Assembly (NCBI RefSeq): GCF_001612985.1
Contig: NZ_BDBM01000019.1
Span: forward strand, 62,001 to 126,000
Length of the DNA: 64,000 nt
Direction of reading: 5' to 3'
From: Nocardia gamkensis NBRC 108242
Lineage (GTDB): Bacteria; Actinomycetota; Actinomycetes; Mycobacteriales; Mycobacteriaceae
Translations under genes and position numbers: made by a program
In this document: piece after piece, positions 1 to 7,739 of the stretch
How the letters are laid out: each line of letters starts with the position of its first letter
Position numbering within the stretch: the stretch's first letter is position 1
Notes under the pieces: model-generated
The model's input: only the letters and a program-made list of their open reading frames with translations
Database searches by the model: none
Told to the model about the DNA's origin: nothing

Positions 1-510
1 CTTGCCTTGGAAGATCTCCAGCAACGACCAGGTCAACGCGTTCACCTCGCGGGCGTCCAAGCCTTGGATCACCGGCTTCAAGCCGCCGAGCAGCAGGTCG
101 AGGTCGAGCGCGGGCGACGTCCGCTCGACCGGGATCTCGGTGCCCGCGGCCAGGATTCCGGCCGGTCCGGCGGTGTCGGACAGTTCCAGATAGCGGTCGC
201 CGACGAGGTTGAGATACCGGACGGCCACCGCCGTGCCGTTCGTCAGCGCGACGCCGCGCTCCGCGTCGAAACTCACCCTGACCCGGTGGTCGTCACGCAA
301 CGACACCCGCCGGACCGTGCCCACCTCCACGCCGGCGATCCGGACGGTGTCGCCCGGACGCAGCCCGGACGAGTCGGTGAACACGGCGGCGTACTCCACG
401 CGCGATCCGCTGCGGTATTGGCCGAACACGAGCAGCAGGAATCCGGACAGCACGAGCATGACCGCCGCGAACACACCGAATTTCAGCAGCGGCGAAGTGC
501 GCGGGCTCAT
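1..510 (-). CDS. mceB: Mce family protein, MceB position (partial, runs off left edge)
   Basis: Substrate-binding subunit of an Mce lipid importer, acting at the outer face of the cytoplasmic membrane or in the cell envelope. 170 codons are present and the frame is still open at base 1, so the C-terminal part is missing. The ATG at 510-508 overlaps the stop of mceA (ATGA), indicating translational coupling. After about nine residues there is a hydrophobic segment (about residues 10-28, containing FGVFAAVMLVLSG) that would act as anchor or uncleaved signal. The MCE/MlaD domain follows, with the typical stretch GLRPGDTVRIAGVEVGTV. Position directly after mceA fits MceB. The assignment is family-level; the transported lipid is unknown. 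Confidence 0.9.
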   Translation of the reverse strand, partial: MSPRTSPLLKFGVFAAVMLVLSGFLLLVFGQYRSGSRVEYAAVFTDSSGLRPGDTVRIAGVEVGTVRRVSLRDDHRVRVSFDAERGVALTNGTAVAVRYLNLVGDRYLELSDTAGPAGILAAGTEIPVERTSPALDLDLLLGGLKPVIQGLDAREVNALTWSLLEIFQGK

Positions 511-1700
511 CGCGGACCGCCGTTGCCCGATTGCCCGGCGTAGGGGCCGAACAACGCCTGCGGCAGGTTGCCGACGTTCAGCTGCACGGTCTGGTTTCCC
601 TCCTCGAAGGGGTTGGCGCCGACATCGGCGACGACGAACGGCGGCCGCCCCTCGTACGGGACCGGCAGCACCGAGCACTGCGGACCGCCCGTGGCGGCCA
701 CCTTCGGCAGATTGCGCGGATACCGGTACGGTTCGGTGCCGAACAGGAAGTTCGCCGACAGGCCGAGCCCTGGCACGTCGACCGGTTTCGACCGCGACAA
801 CCACCCGAGCCCGTCGAGCGCGCAGGTCAGCGCCTCGTGGTATTCGTCGGTGAGCGTGGTGGTCGGCACCAGCGCCGTCAGCGCGCTGTCCAGCGCGGCG
901 TGGTTGCCGGCGAGCACCGGAGTTCCGGTGTCCGACAAGCCGATCAGCCCGATCAGCAGGGCGTCGAGATTGTGTTGTTCGTCCACGATCGTCCGGCTGA
1001 TCGCACTTGCGTTGCGTGCGGTCTCCAGCAACGGGTCGGTCGCGTCGGCATAGGCGTTCAACACCGGCGGCGCCATGGCGAGATCCGCGCGCAGCGCGGG
1101 CAGTCCCGGCTCCAGCCTGGCGAGGAAGCTTTCCAGGTCGCCGAGCATCAGGCCCAGTTTGTCGCCGCGTCCGCCGGTGGCGGCGGCGATCGCGCCGAGC
1201 GTCTCGTTGAGCCTCTCCGGCTCGATGCGCCCGAGCACCGTGGTCAGTTGCTGGAACACGGTGTTGATCTCCACCGTGACGTGCTCGGCGTCGAGCACCT
1301 GTCCGGCCCGCATCGCCTGCGCCGCGGGATGTTCCGGCGGGACGAGCTGCACGAATTTCGCGCCGAACACCGTCGTGGAGGCGATGTCGACCCGCACGTC
1401 GGCGGGAATGAGGTGCAGCTGTCCGGCATCGATCGCCAGCCGGATCGACGCGAGCCCGTCGGCGCGTTCACCGATCGACTCGACCTTGCCCACCGTGACC
1501 CCGCGCATCTTGACGTCGGCGTCCGGATACATCACCAGTCCGGCGCGTGGCGACAGCACGGTCACCGGCACGGTGTCGGCGAATCCGCCGTTGAACATGG
1601 TCACGCTCAGGCCGATCACCGCGATTCCCACGGCGATCGAGGCGAGCCCGGCGGCGGGGCGCGCCGTCGCCCGGGCGAGCGACTTCATCGTCGACAACAT
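507..1700 (-). CDS. mceA: Mce family protein, MceA position
   Basis: First Mce subunit of the importer, 397 residues from an ATG at 1700; an in-frame GTG six bases upstream is also possible, but the GAGAGG Shine-Dalgarno is better spaced for the ATG. One N-terminal hydrophobic segment (about residues 15-38) is followed by the MCE/MlaD domain, which contains ADVKMRGVTVGKV and the strand AKFVQLVPP. A long helical region follows (about residues 145-290) with TVLGRIEPERLNETL, as expected for Mce proteins that assemble a hexameric lipid channel. It lies 9 bp after yrbEB and overlaps mceB by 4 bp. The family is certain; which Mce operon type (Mce1-4 or another) cannot be decided here. Confidence 0.92.
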   Translation of the reverse strand: MLSTMKSLARATARPAAGLASIAVGIAVIGLSVTMFNGGFADTVPVTVLSPRAGLVMYPDADVKMRGVTVGKVESIGERADGLASIRLAIDAGQLHLIPADVRVDIASTTVFGAKFVQLVPPEHPAAQAMRAGQVLDAEHVTVEINTVFQQLTTVLGRIEPERLNETLGAIAAATGGRGDKLGLMLGDLESFLARLEPGLPALRADLAMAPPVLNAYADATDPLLETARNASAISRTIVDEQHNLDALLIGLIGLSDTGTPVLAGNHAALDSALTALVPTTTLTDEYHEALTCALDGLGWLSRSKPVDVPGLGLSANFLFGTEPYRYPRNLPKVAATGGPQCSVLPVPYEGRPPFVVADVGANPFEEGNQTVQLNVGNLPQALFGPYAGQSGNGGPR

Positions 1701-1709
1701 CGGCACCTC

Positions 1710-2555
1710 TCAACCGGACAGATCGAAGTTTCCGTTGGCGCCGTAGACCGCCAGCGACACCAGCAGCGTCACCGACACGACCCCGATCAGCGACGTCCGC
1801 ACGGCGTTTCCCACCGCGATGCCGACACCGGACGGTCCTCCGCTGGCGAAGTAGCCGAAGTAGGTGTGGATCAACAGGATGGTCAGGGCCATCAGGATCG
1901 CTTGCAGGAACGACCACACCAGGTCGATGGGGTTCAGGAAGGTCCCGAAGTAGTGGTCGTACAACCCGGCGGACTGACCGAGCAGCACGACGGTGGTCAC
2001 CCTGCTCGCGATGAACGAGGCGATGACCGCGAGGGCGTACAACGGGACGATCGCGATCATGCCCGCGACGATCCTGGTGCCGACGAGGTACGGGATGGGT
2101 TCGATCGCCAGCGATTCGAGCGCGTCGATCTCCTCGTTGATCCGCATCGCGCCCAGCTGCGCGGTGGCCCCGGCGCCGAAGGTCGCCGCCAGTCCGATGC
2201 CCGCGACCACCGGCGCCGAGATGCGCACGTTGATGAACGCCGACAGGAAGCCGGTCAGCGCTTCGATGCCGATGTTGCCCAGCGAGCTGTAGCCCTGCAC
2301 GGCGAGGGTGCCGCCGGTGGCCAGGGTGAGGAATCCGACGATCACCACCGTTCCGCCGAACACCGCCAGCGCCCCGGAGCCCATGCTGATCTCGGCGATG
2401 AGCCGGACGGTCTCACGACGGTAGTGCCAGGCCCCGAATGGTGCGTACACCAGTGCCTTCACGTAGAAGACGGCATGGTCGCCGATCCGGCCCAGCGCCT
2501 GGTACGGCCGCCGGATGCGCCGAATGGTCTTGGGGTAGCGCGCGATCAGAGTCAC
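1710..2555 (-). CDS. yrbEB: YrbE/MlaE-type ABC permease, YrbEB
   Basis: Integral membrane permease subunit of the Mce importer, 281 residues, GTG start at 2555. Several hydrophobic helices are visible (for example LAVFGGTVVIVGFLTLATGG and VSVTLLVSLAVYGA). The MlaE signature for ATPase contact is present as RINEEIDALESLAIEPI. It begins 13 bp after yrbEA ends and sits immediately before mceA, the standard order yrbEA-yrbEB-mceA-mceB. The ATPase (Mkl/MceG) is usually encoded elsewhere and is not seen in this window. Confidence 0.94.
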   Translation of the reverse strand: MTLIARYPKTIRRIRRPYQALGRIGDHAVFYVKALVYAPFGAWHYRRETVRLIAEISMGSGALAVFGGTVVIVGFLTLATGGTLAVQGYSSLGNIGIEALTGFLSAFINVRISAPVVAGIGLAATFGAGATAQLGAMRINEEIDALESLAIEPIPYLVGTRIVAGMIAIVPLYALAVIASFIASRVTTVVLLGQSAGLYDHYFGTFLNPIDLVWSFLQAILMALTILLIHTYFGYFASGGPSGVGIAVGNAVRTSLIGVVSVTLLVSLAVYGANGNFDLSG

Positions 2556-2568
2556 CAGCGCCGCTCCT

Positions 2569-3402
2569 TCATCGCACGGTCATCTGGATGCCGATCGCCG
2601 TGACGACGACATTGATCACGAACAGGGACATGAAGGCGTAGACCACGGTCTCGTTGACCGCGTTGCCGACGGCCTTGGCCCCGCCGGTCACGATCAAGCC
2701 CCGGTAGCAGGCGACGAGCCCGGCCACCAGACCGAACAGCAGGGCCTTGATCGAGGAGATGATCACCTCGTCGATCCCGGTGAGCAGCGTGATCCCCGCG
2801 GCGAAAGCGCCCGGATTCACGTCCTGGACGTAGACGGAGAACACGTAGCCCCCGATCACGCCGATGATGCACACCAGGTTGTTCAGCAGGAACGCCACCA
2901 GGCCGGAGGCCAGCATCCGAGGCGTCACGAGTCGTTGCACCGGATCGATGCCCAGCACCTGCATCGCCGCGATCTCCTCGCGGATGGTGCGCGAGCCGAG
3001 GTCGGCGCACATCGCCGTCGCGCCGGACCCGGCGACGATCAGCACCGTGACCATCGGACCCACCTGGGTCACCGCGCCGAACGCGGCGCCCGCGCCGCTG
3101 AGATCCGCGGCGCCGAGTTCGCGCAGCAGGATGTTGAGCGTGAAGCTCACCAGCACCGTGAACGGGATCGCCACGAGCAGCGTCGGGACCAGCGAGACCC
3201 GCACGATGAACCACGCCTGCTCGAGGAATTCCCTGGTCTGGAACGGTCTTCGGAACAAGAACCGCACCGCGTCCGCCGACATGGCGAACAGCCCTCCGAC
3301 GGCCTGCATCGGACCCGCCGCAGCCCGAGTGATCGTGCTGCGCACCTCGTGTCCCGATAGAAAGCGGCGACGCCTCCGCGTCGTATCGGCCTCGGATTGC
3401 AT
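2569..3402 (-). CDS. yrbEA: YrbE/MlaE-type ABC permease, YrbEA
   Basis: First gene of the Mce import operon, 277 residues, ATG at 3402 preceded by GAGAGGG. It is a multi-pass membrane protein of the MlaE family, with the conserved cytoplasmic loop RTIREEIAAMQVLGIDP and hydrophobic stretches such as FLLNNLVCIIGVIGGYVFSV. It pairs with YrbEB to form the permease core. The upstream region holds a one-mismatch copy of the GAGAAT-N3-ATTCTC palindrome at 3423-3437, about 20 bp before the start codon, so the operon is probably repressed through that site. Confidence 0.94.
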   Translation of the reverse strand: MQSEADTTRRRRRFLSGHEVRSTITRAAAGPMQAVGGLFAMSADAVRFLFRRPFQTREFLEQAWFIVRVSLVPTLLVAIPFTVLVSFTLNILLRELGAADLSGAGAAFGAVTQVGPMVTVLIVAGSGATAMCADLGSRTIREEIAAMQVLGIDPVQRLVTPRMLASGLVAFLLNNLVCIIGVIGGYVFSVYVQDVNPGAFAAGITLLTGIDEVIISSIKALLFGLVAGLVACYRGLIVTGGAKAVGNAVNETVVYAFMSLFVINVVVTAIGIQMTVR

Positions 3403-3422
3403 TAATCACCCTCTCGGCGGTG

Positions 3423-3437
3423 GAAAATGCCATTCTC
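3423..3437. promoter_or_regulatory. Candidate operator GAAAAT-GCC-ATTCTC before yrbEA
   Basis: One mismatch from the recurring GAGAAT-N3-ATTCTC palindrome of this window. It lies 21 bp upstream of the yrbEA start, where a bound repressor would block the promoter or transcript start. A further GAGAAT half-site occurs about 35 bp upstream (TATGAGAATTCAATA). Function is inferred from recurrence and position. Confidence 0.6.
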
Positions 3438-3570
3438 ATATATGCACACGGTGACACACCTCATATGAGAATTCAATACGCGGAGGAGATCGGTTCGGGG
3501 CGCGGGCCCCCTTCCCATGACGCGCCCTACCGGGAGCAGGCAGCTCTACCCATCCGGCCGACCGGGCGAG

Positions 3571-3640
3571 GCCGACGGCGCGCGCCGCACCCTCGCGGAA
3601 CCGAGGTCGCTGAAACTCGAGACTTTCCTGCTGCCGATGT
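3571..3640 (+). pseudogene. 70-bp remnant of an amidohydrolase gene (partial copy of the gene at 5335-6507)
   Basis: Bases 3571-3640 match 5851-5920, inside the amidohydrolase gene, with 7 differences in 70 bases by eye (about 90 %), including an identical run of 26. The encoded peptide reads EADGARRTLAEPRSLKLETF, against WDADGARRTLAELKSLGLKT in the intact protein. Flanking sequence on either side shows no convincing match, so only a core fragment remains. It is non-functional debris of a duplicated or transferred amidohydrolase between the mce promoter and the TetR locus. Confidence 0.75.
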
Positions 3641-3756
3641 GGACGGGGGCGCAGACCGCCACGGCGACACGGTCACCAGCAGCGGCGGCACGGAGCACGG
3701 GGTGAGCAACGGCCGGGATGAGCCGCGCGCGAAGCGGTTTCGAGACGGAGCGGGGG

Positions 3757-4263
3757 TCAGCCGACGGGACTGAGGTCGGCGCCGATGGGAGGGAACGCCG
3801 ACAGCCCACTGCGGAAGACCTCGGTGGTCCCGACCGAGGCGGCCGGAACCGCCGCCGCGGTCAGCGCCTGGGCTTTGAACGCTTGCGCGGCCACACTGAG
3901 CCGGTGCAGCACCGGATCGACCCGGTGCTCCGGCGGCGACGGCCAGCCCTCACCCCAGACCACCACCTGAACGCCACCGTCGTCCAGGGCCTTCAACAGC
4001 CCCCGGCGCGCCCGGCGATCACATTCGCAGACGTCGGCGGCGACCGCGAGCGCGTGCGGCTGACGCCCCTGCCCCCGCGAGGCGAGCACCTGCTCGAGTT
4101 CCAGCACCTCCGCGCCGAGGATGCGCAGCGGCCGCGTATCCGACAGGTCGGCGACGAGCACCGTGACGTCCCATCCGGCGACGGAGCGGTCGAACAGCCA
4201 GCCGCCCGCGTGTTCGACGACATCGACGACACTGGTCGCGACGACGTCGAGCCGGTATCTCAT
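3757..4263 (-). CDS. Conserved protein of unknown function coupled to TetR (paralogue of 52825-53427)
   Basis: 168 residues from the ATG at 4263, which overlaps the TetR stop (ATGA), so it is translationally coupled. I do not recognise the family. A clear paralogue sits at 52825-53427; shared blocks include HAGGWL-DR--AGW-VTVL-AD-SD (residues 18-43), a WGEG motif near residue 103, LSVAAQAFK, and EVFRSG near the C-terminus. No signal peptide or membrane segment is visible. Alternating hydrophobic stretches such as VTVLVADLSD and VQVVVWGEG look like strands of an alpha/beta fold. The conserved W-D-R and W-G-E-G residues would be the first place to look for an active or ligand-binding site. Confidence 0.8.
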   Translation of the reverse strand: MRYRLDVVATSVVDVVEHAGGWLFDRSVAGWDVTVLVADLSDTRPLRILGAEVLELEQVLASRGQGRQPHALAVAADVCECDRRARRGLLKALDDGGVQVVVWGEGWPSPPEHRVDPVLHRLSVAAQAFKAQALTAAAVPAASVGTTEVFRSGLSAFPPIGADLSPVG

Positions 4264-4865
4264 CGTTCCCCATCCGGCGCGAAGTCGCGGGCCAGTGACC
4301 TGGTGTACTCGTGGAACACCTCGGCCAGCGGGATCGAGTGGTCGAGCATCCATGAGATCTCCATTCCATTGATGAAAGCGACGATTTCCACGGCCCGGAT
4401 GTCAGGATCGAAATCGGGCCGGAACCGTCCGATCTCCTGGTTGCGACGGATCACGTCGGCGACGATGCCGACGGCCACCTTCCAACGGTCGAGCAGGCGC
4501 TCGTGCAGTGGAGCCTCGGGCAGCAGGTTCTCCACCAGCAGTACTACGAAGGTGCCCACCAGTTCCGGTGAGCGCTGGATACGGTCGGCGACCTTGCGGA
4601 TCTCCGAGAACAGGTCTCCGGTCACGTCGGCTTCGCGGGCGTCGTCGGCGTCGCGGGCGTCGAGCACGGCGTGCAGGAGTTGCTCCTTGGACGGGAAATG
4701 GTGCAGCAGTCCGGCCGGACTCACGCCGGCTTCGCGGGCGATCTGCGCCAGCGTCGTACTGCGCCAACCGTTTCGGGTCAGCAGTCGCTGAGCGACGGCG
4801 AGGATGCGCTGCCTGCGGTCTTCACCTTTGGCCAGCAGGGAGGCATATGGACGAGGAGTGGTCAC
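4260..4865 (-). CDS. TetR/AcrR family transcriptional regulator
   Basis: 201 residues from a GTG at 4865, chosen because AGGGA lies just upstream and the conserved helix-turn-helix begins shortly after. The N-terminal DNA-binding domain (about residues 13-60) contains RRQRILAVAQRLLTRNGW, the recognition helix region IAREAGVSPAGLLHHFPSKE and LLHAVLDARD. The C-terminal part is a typical TetR ligand domain, with GRFRPDFDPDIRAVEIVAF. It is transcribed divergently from the amidohydrolase at 5335 and coupled to the unknown protein downstream. An inverted repeat, AACCTA-N12-TAGGTT, lies upstream at 4886-4909 and may be its own operator; this differs from the GAGAAT motif. Confidence 0.9.
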   Translation of the reverse strand: MTTPRPYASLLAKGEDRRQRILAVAQRLLTRNGWRSTTLAQIAREAGVSPAGLLHHFPSKEQLLHAVLDARDADDAREADVTGDLFSEIRKVADRIQRSPELVGTFVVLLVENLLPEAPLHERLLDRWKVAVGIVADVIRRNQEIGRFRPDFDPDIRAVEIVAFINGMEISWMLDHSIPLAEVFHEYTRSLARDFAPDGER

Positions 4866-4885
4866 GGGAATCCCTGTTTCGATCA

Positions 4886-4909
4886 AACCTAGTGAACACA
4901 CAGTAGGTT
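4886..4909. promoter_or_regulatory. Inverted repeat AACCTA-N12-TAGGTT upstream of TetR
   Basis: Perfect 6-bp arms separated by 12 bases, about 20 bp upstream of the TetR GTG start at 4865. Position and symmetry suggest an autoregulatory operator. The sequence is unrelated to the GAGAAT-N3-ATTCTC motif. Confidence 0.45.
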
Positions 4910-5334
4910 GGTTTTGCCGATGTGACAAGGGTCTCATGACGACCGTTCCGGGCTCCCTGGAAACGCCCCTCTCCCGCAGCGCTGGAGCTCGACGCCGCCA
5001 GCGGAAGCTTCGCCCAGCCATGGACGCCCCGTCCGACCAGTTTCTTTCTCACCATTCTGAGCGATAATCACATTCTCGCAGCTGAAACCGGTTTTGTGCG
5101 GCTCCGCAAGCTGGATGCGTAGGTCACCTTCTCGAAATGTGATAACGTCATTCCCACGATGGAGCCGCAGCGATTCGAGCAGGATCGCCGCCGCGCGGGT
5201 CGTCGCGAGCCGGGCCACCGAAGCCGGGCGGATCCGCGGCCGCGGTCCAGCACGCCGCCGCCGAAGTCCGCGTTCGCCACCCCGCCGACGTGACCGCGGT
5301 TCCGTGCAGCGAACAGATCCATGGGAGGGTCAAG
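4910..5334. other. Divergent intergenic region between TetR and the amidohydrolase operon
   Basis: About 425 bases without a convincing gene. It should contain the promoter of the plus-strand amidohydrolase operon. It holds a one-mismatch operator-like site at 5063-5077 and a weaker one at 5141-5155. The remainder is ordinary GC-rich sequence. Confidence 0.5.
5063..5077. promoter_or_regulatory. Candidate operator GATAAT-CAC-ATTCTC
   Basis: One mismatch from the window consensus GAGAAT-N3-ATTCTC, 258 bp upstream of the amidohydrolase start. A poorer copy, GATAAC-GTC-ATTCCC (three mismatches), lies at 5141-5155. It resembles the site at 48639-48653 (GATAAC-GTC-ATTCTC), which supports its being a real variant. 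Confidence 0.5.
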
Positions 5335-6507
5335 ATGTCGGTTCCGACCAGCAGTGCCTCGTTGTACCCGCCCGGCGGATTCGGTCCGCCGAAGGACCGC
5401 CGCGGCCACGCCGAGGGTTCGGTGGGCCTGCCGCCCGGCACCGAGGTGTTCTCGGCGGACAACCACATCTCGCTGGCGCACGACATCTTCTACGAGCGAT
5501 TCCCGGAATCGCTGAAGGACCGCGCCCCGCGGGTGTGGTACGAGGACGGCGCCTACCAGCTGGGCCGCAAGGGCAGGTCGTTCCTGCCCGGCGACTTCAG
5601 CCACGTACTGATGCAGTACGACCCGCTGGACGGATCCGGCAGCGCCAACCTGGACGCACGCATCGCCGATCTGCGCGCCGACGGCATCGCCAAGGAACTC
5701 GCGTTCCCCAACGCCCTGCTCGCGCTGCTGTTCTACCCGGACAAGGAGATTCGAGAGCTCTCCTTCCGGGTGTACAACGCCTACATCGCGGAGTTGCAGG
5801 AGCAGTCCGGCGGCACCTTCTACGGCGTCGGGCTGATCAATTGGTGGGACGCCGACGGCGCGCGCCGCACCCTCGCCGAACTGAAGTCGCTGGGACTCAA
5901 GACTTTCCTGCTGCCGCTGTCGGCGGGCAAGGACGACGAGGGCAATGTCATCGACTACGCGAGCACCGCGATGATCCCGGTGTGGGACGCGATCGAGGAG
6001 TCCGGTGTGCCGGTCTCCCACCACATCGGTGAGTCGCCGCTGTCGAGCCCCTGCGAGGTGAACAGTGTCGCCGTCGGCATGATGCACAACGTCGCCCCGT
6101 TCCGTGAGCTGTTCTCCAAGTACATCTTCAGCGGCATCATCGACCGGCATCCCGGCCTCAGCATCGGCTGGTTCGAGGGCGGGGTGAACTGGGTGCCTTC
6201 GGCGATCCAGGACGCCGAGCACATGCTGGCCTCCTTCCAGCACATGCTCGATCGTCCGGTCGAGCACGACGTGCGCCACTACTGGGACAACCACATGCGC
6301 GCGTCGTTCATGGTGGACCCGCTCGGCCTGTCGCTGATCGACCACATCGGCCGCGACCGCGTCATGTGGTCGTCGGACTACCCGCACAACGAGAGCACCT
6401 TCGGTTACTCGGAGAAGTCCCTGGAAGCCGTCGTGCAGGCCGTCGGCGCGCAGGACGCCGCCCGGATCGTCAGCGGCAACGTGGCGGAATTCCTGGGTCT
6501 GTCATGA
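5335..6507 (+). CDS. Amidohydrolase family protein (amidohydrolase-2/decarboxylase type)
   Basis: 390 residues. ATG at 5335 follows GGGAGGG at good spacing; an in-frame ATG at 5290 lacks this. It is a TIM-barrel metal-dependent hydrolase of the amidohydrolase-2 group, which includes aminocarboxymuconate-semialdehyde and resorcylate decarboxylases. Visible motifs are FSADNHISL near the N-terminus (first metal site), SHHIGES in the middle, and VMWSSDYPHNEST near residue 350, carrying the conserved metal-binding Asp. It overlaps the next gene by ATGA. A 70-bp relic of a related gene lies at 3571-3640. Substrate is unknown; decarboxylation or hydrolysis of a ring-cleavage product is an inference from the neighbourhood. 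Confidence 0.9.
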   Translation: MSVPTSSASLYPPGGFGPPKDRRGHAEGSVGLPPGTEVFSADNHISLAHDIFYERFPESLKDRAPRVWYEDGAYQLGRKGRSFLPGDFSHVLMQYDPLDGSGSANLDARIADLRADGIAKELAFPNALLALLFYPDKEIRELSFRVYNAYIAELQEQSGGTFYGVGLINWWDADGARRTLAELKSLGLKTFLLPLSAGKDDEGNVIDYASTAMIPVWDAIEESGVPVSHHIGESPLSSPCEVNSVAVGMMHNVAPFRELFSKYIFSGIIDRHPGLSIGWFEGGVNWVPSAIQDAEHMLASFQHMLDRPVEHDVRHYWDNHMRASFMVDPLGLSLIDHIGRDRVMWSSDYPHNESTFGYSEKSLEAVVQAVGAQDAARIVSGNVAEFLGLS

Positions 6508-7739
6508 CGTCGTCCCCCGTCGCGACCACCTCGTCCATCGAGATCCCCGAGGTACCGGATCGCGCCCGCATGCGGCGCGACACCGGAGCGCGGCTGCGAT
6601 CCGCCATGGCCGAGCAGGGCGTCGACGCCCTGATCCTGCTGAACAACAGCAACGTCGTGTATTCGACCGGGGCGAACTGGCCGCTCGGCGACGCCGGACT
6701 CGCCCACGTCGAGCGGCCCGTCGCCGTGGTCGTGGCGGGCGATCCGTGGCCGCACCTGTTCCTGCCCTTCCGGGAAGGAGCCTCGGCGGAGTCGGATCTT
6801 CCCGCCGATCACCTGCACGGACCCGTCTACCTCGAATTCGACGAAGGCGTGGCGGCTTTCGCGCGGCTGATCGCCGATCTCGTTCCGGCCGGGTCGGCCA
6901 TCGCGGTGGACGAGTGCACCGGCGCCATGCTGCGCGCGCGGTCCACGCTGTTCCCCGGGGGACCTCCGCCGGACGCCGCCACCGTGATCGGCGCCGCGAA
7001 ACTGATCAAGACGCCCGACGAGATCGCCTGCATTCGCACCGCGTGCCGGATCACCGAGCAGGCCATGGTCGACGTGCAGGCGGCGCTGGCGCCCGGGCGC
7101 AGGCAGATCGACCTGTCGGCGAGCTTCGTGCGCCGGGCCTTCGAACTGGGCGCCACCGCCACCATGCTCGACGCCATCTGGCAGGTCATGCCGGAGACCA
7201 AGGCCGACGGCGTCTGGACCACGCACGGCGATCTCGCCCTCCCGCTGCTGACCACCGAGCGAGAACTGGCCGCGGGCGACGTGCTCTGGACCGATGTCAG
7301 CATCACCTACGGCGGCTACTGCTCCGATTTCGGCCGCACCTGGACGGTGGGCACCGAGCCCGGCGCACGCCAGCAGCGGCAGTTCGAGCGCTGGCGGGAG
7401 ATCCTCACCGCGGTGCTGGACGTGACCCGGGCCGGCGCCACCGCGGCCGACCTCGCCCGGGCGGCGATCGCCGCCAACGGCGGCGCCAAGCCGTGGCTGC
7501 CGCATTTCTACCTGGGACACGGAATCGGCGTGAGCGCCGCCGAGATGCCGATGATCGGCACCGATCTCGGCGACGAGTTCGACGAGAACTTCGTGTTCGA
7601 ACCCAACATGGTGCTGGTTCTGGAGCCGGTCGTCTGGGAGGACGGCACCGGCGGCTACCGAAGCGAGGAAATCATCGTGATCACCGAGGAGGGCTGGACG
7701 GCCCTCACCGACTATCCCTATGCCCCCTATGGCCGTTGA
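6504..7739 (+). CDS. M24 family metallopeptidase-like protein (Xaa-Pro/creatinase fold), metal ligands intact
   Basis: 411 residues; ATG at 6504 overlaps the amidohydrolase stop (ATGA). The N-terminal creatinase-type domain (about residues 20-160) is followed by the pita-bread M24 domain. The five dinuclear-metal ligands can be identified: Asp in VLWTDVSITYGG, Asp in YCSDFGRTW, His in YLGHGIGVSAAE, Glu in LEPVVWE and Glu in YRSEEIIV. It should therefore be an active hydrolase acting on an amide, C-N or related bond. M24 members of catabolic clusters are not necessarily peptidases. It overlaps the next gene, a degenerate paralogue, by 11 bp. Confidence 0.9.
   Translation: MTSSPVATTSSIEIPEVPDRARMRRDTGARLRSAMAEQGVDALILLNNSNVVYSTGANWPLGDAGLAHVERPVAVVVAGDPWPHLFLPFREGASAESDLPADHLHGPVYLEFDEGVAAFARLIADLVPAGSAIAVDECTGAMLRARSTLFPGGPPPDAATVIGAAKLIKTPDEIACIRTACRITEQAMVDVQAALAPGRRQIDLSASFVRRAFELGATATMLDAIWQVMPETKADGVWTTHGDLALPLLTTERELAAGDVLWTDVSITYGGYCSDFGRTWTVGTEPGARQQRQFERWREILTAVLDVTRAGATAADLARAAIAANGGAKPWLPHFYLGHGIGVSAAEMPMIGTDLGDEFDENFVFEPNMVLVLEPVVWEDGTGGYRSEEIIVITEEGWTALTDYPYAPYGR

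Noticed and set aside
531-2603. 690-codon plus-strand frame across mceA/yrbEB
   Set aside because: Arg/His/Asp-rich shadow of the minus-strand mce genes; no domain, no ribosome site; typical of high-GC antisense frames.
3423-3437. Assigning the palindrome to KstR/KstR2 of cholesterol catabolism
   Set aside because: The KstR motif centres on AACnnGTT; this motif is GAGAAT-N3-ATTCTC with different bases and spacing.
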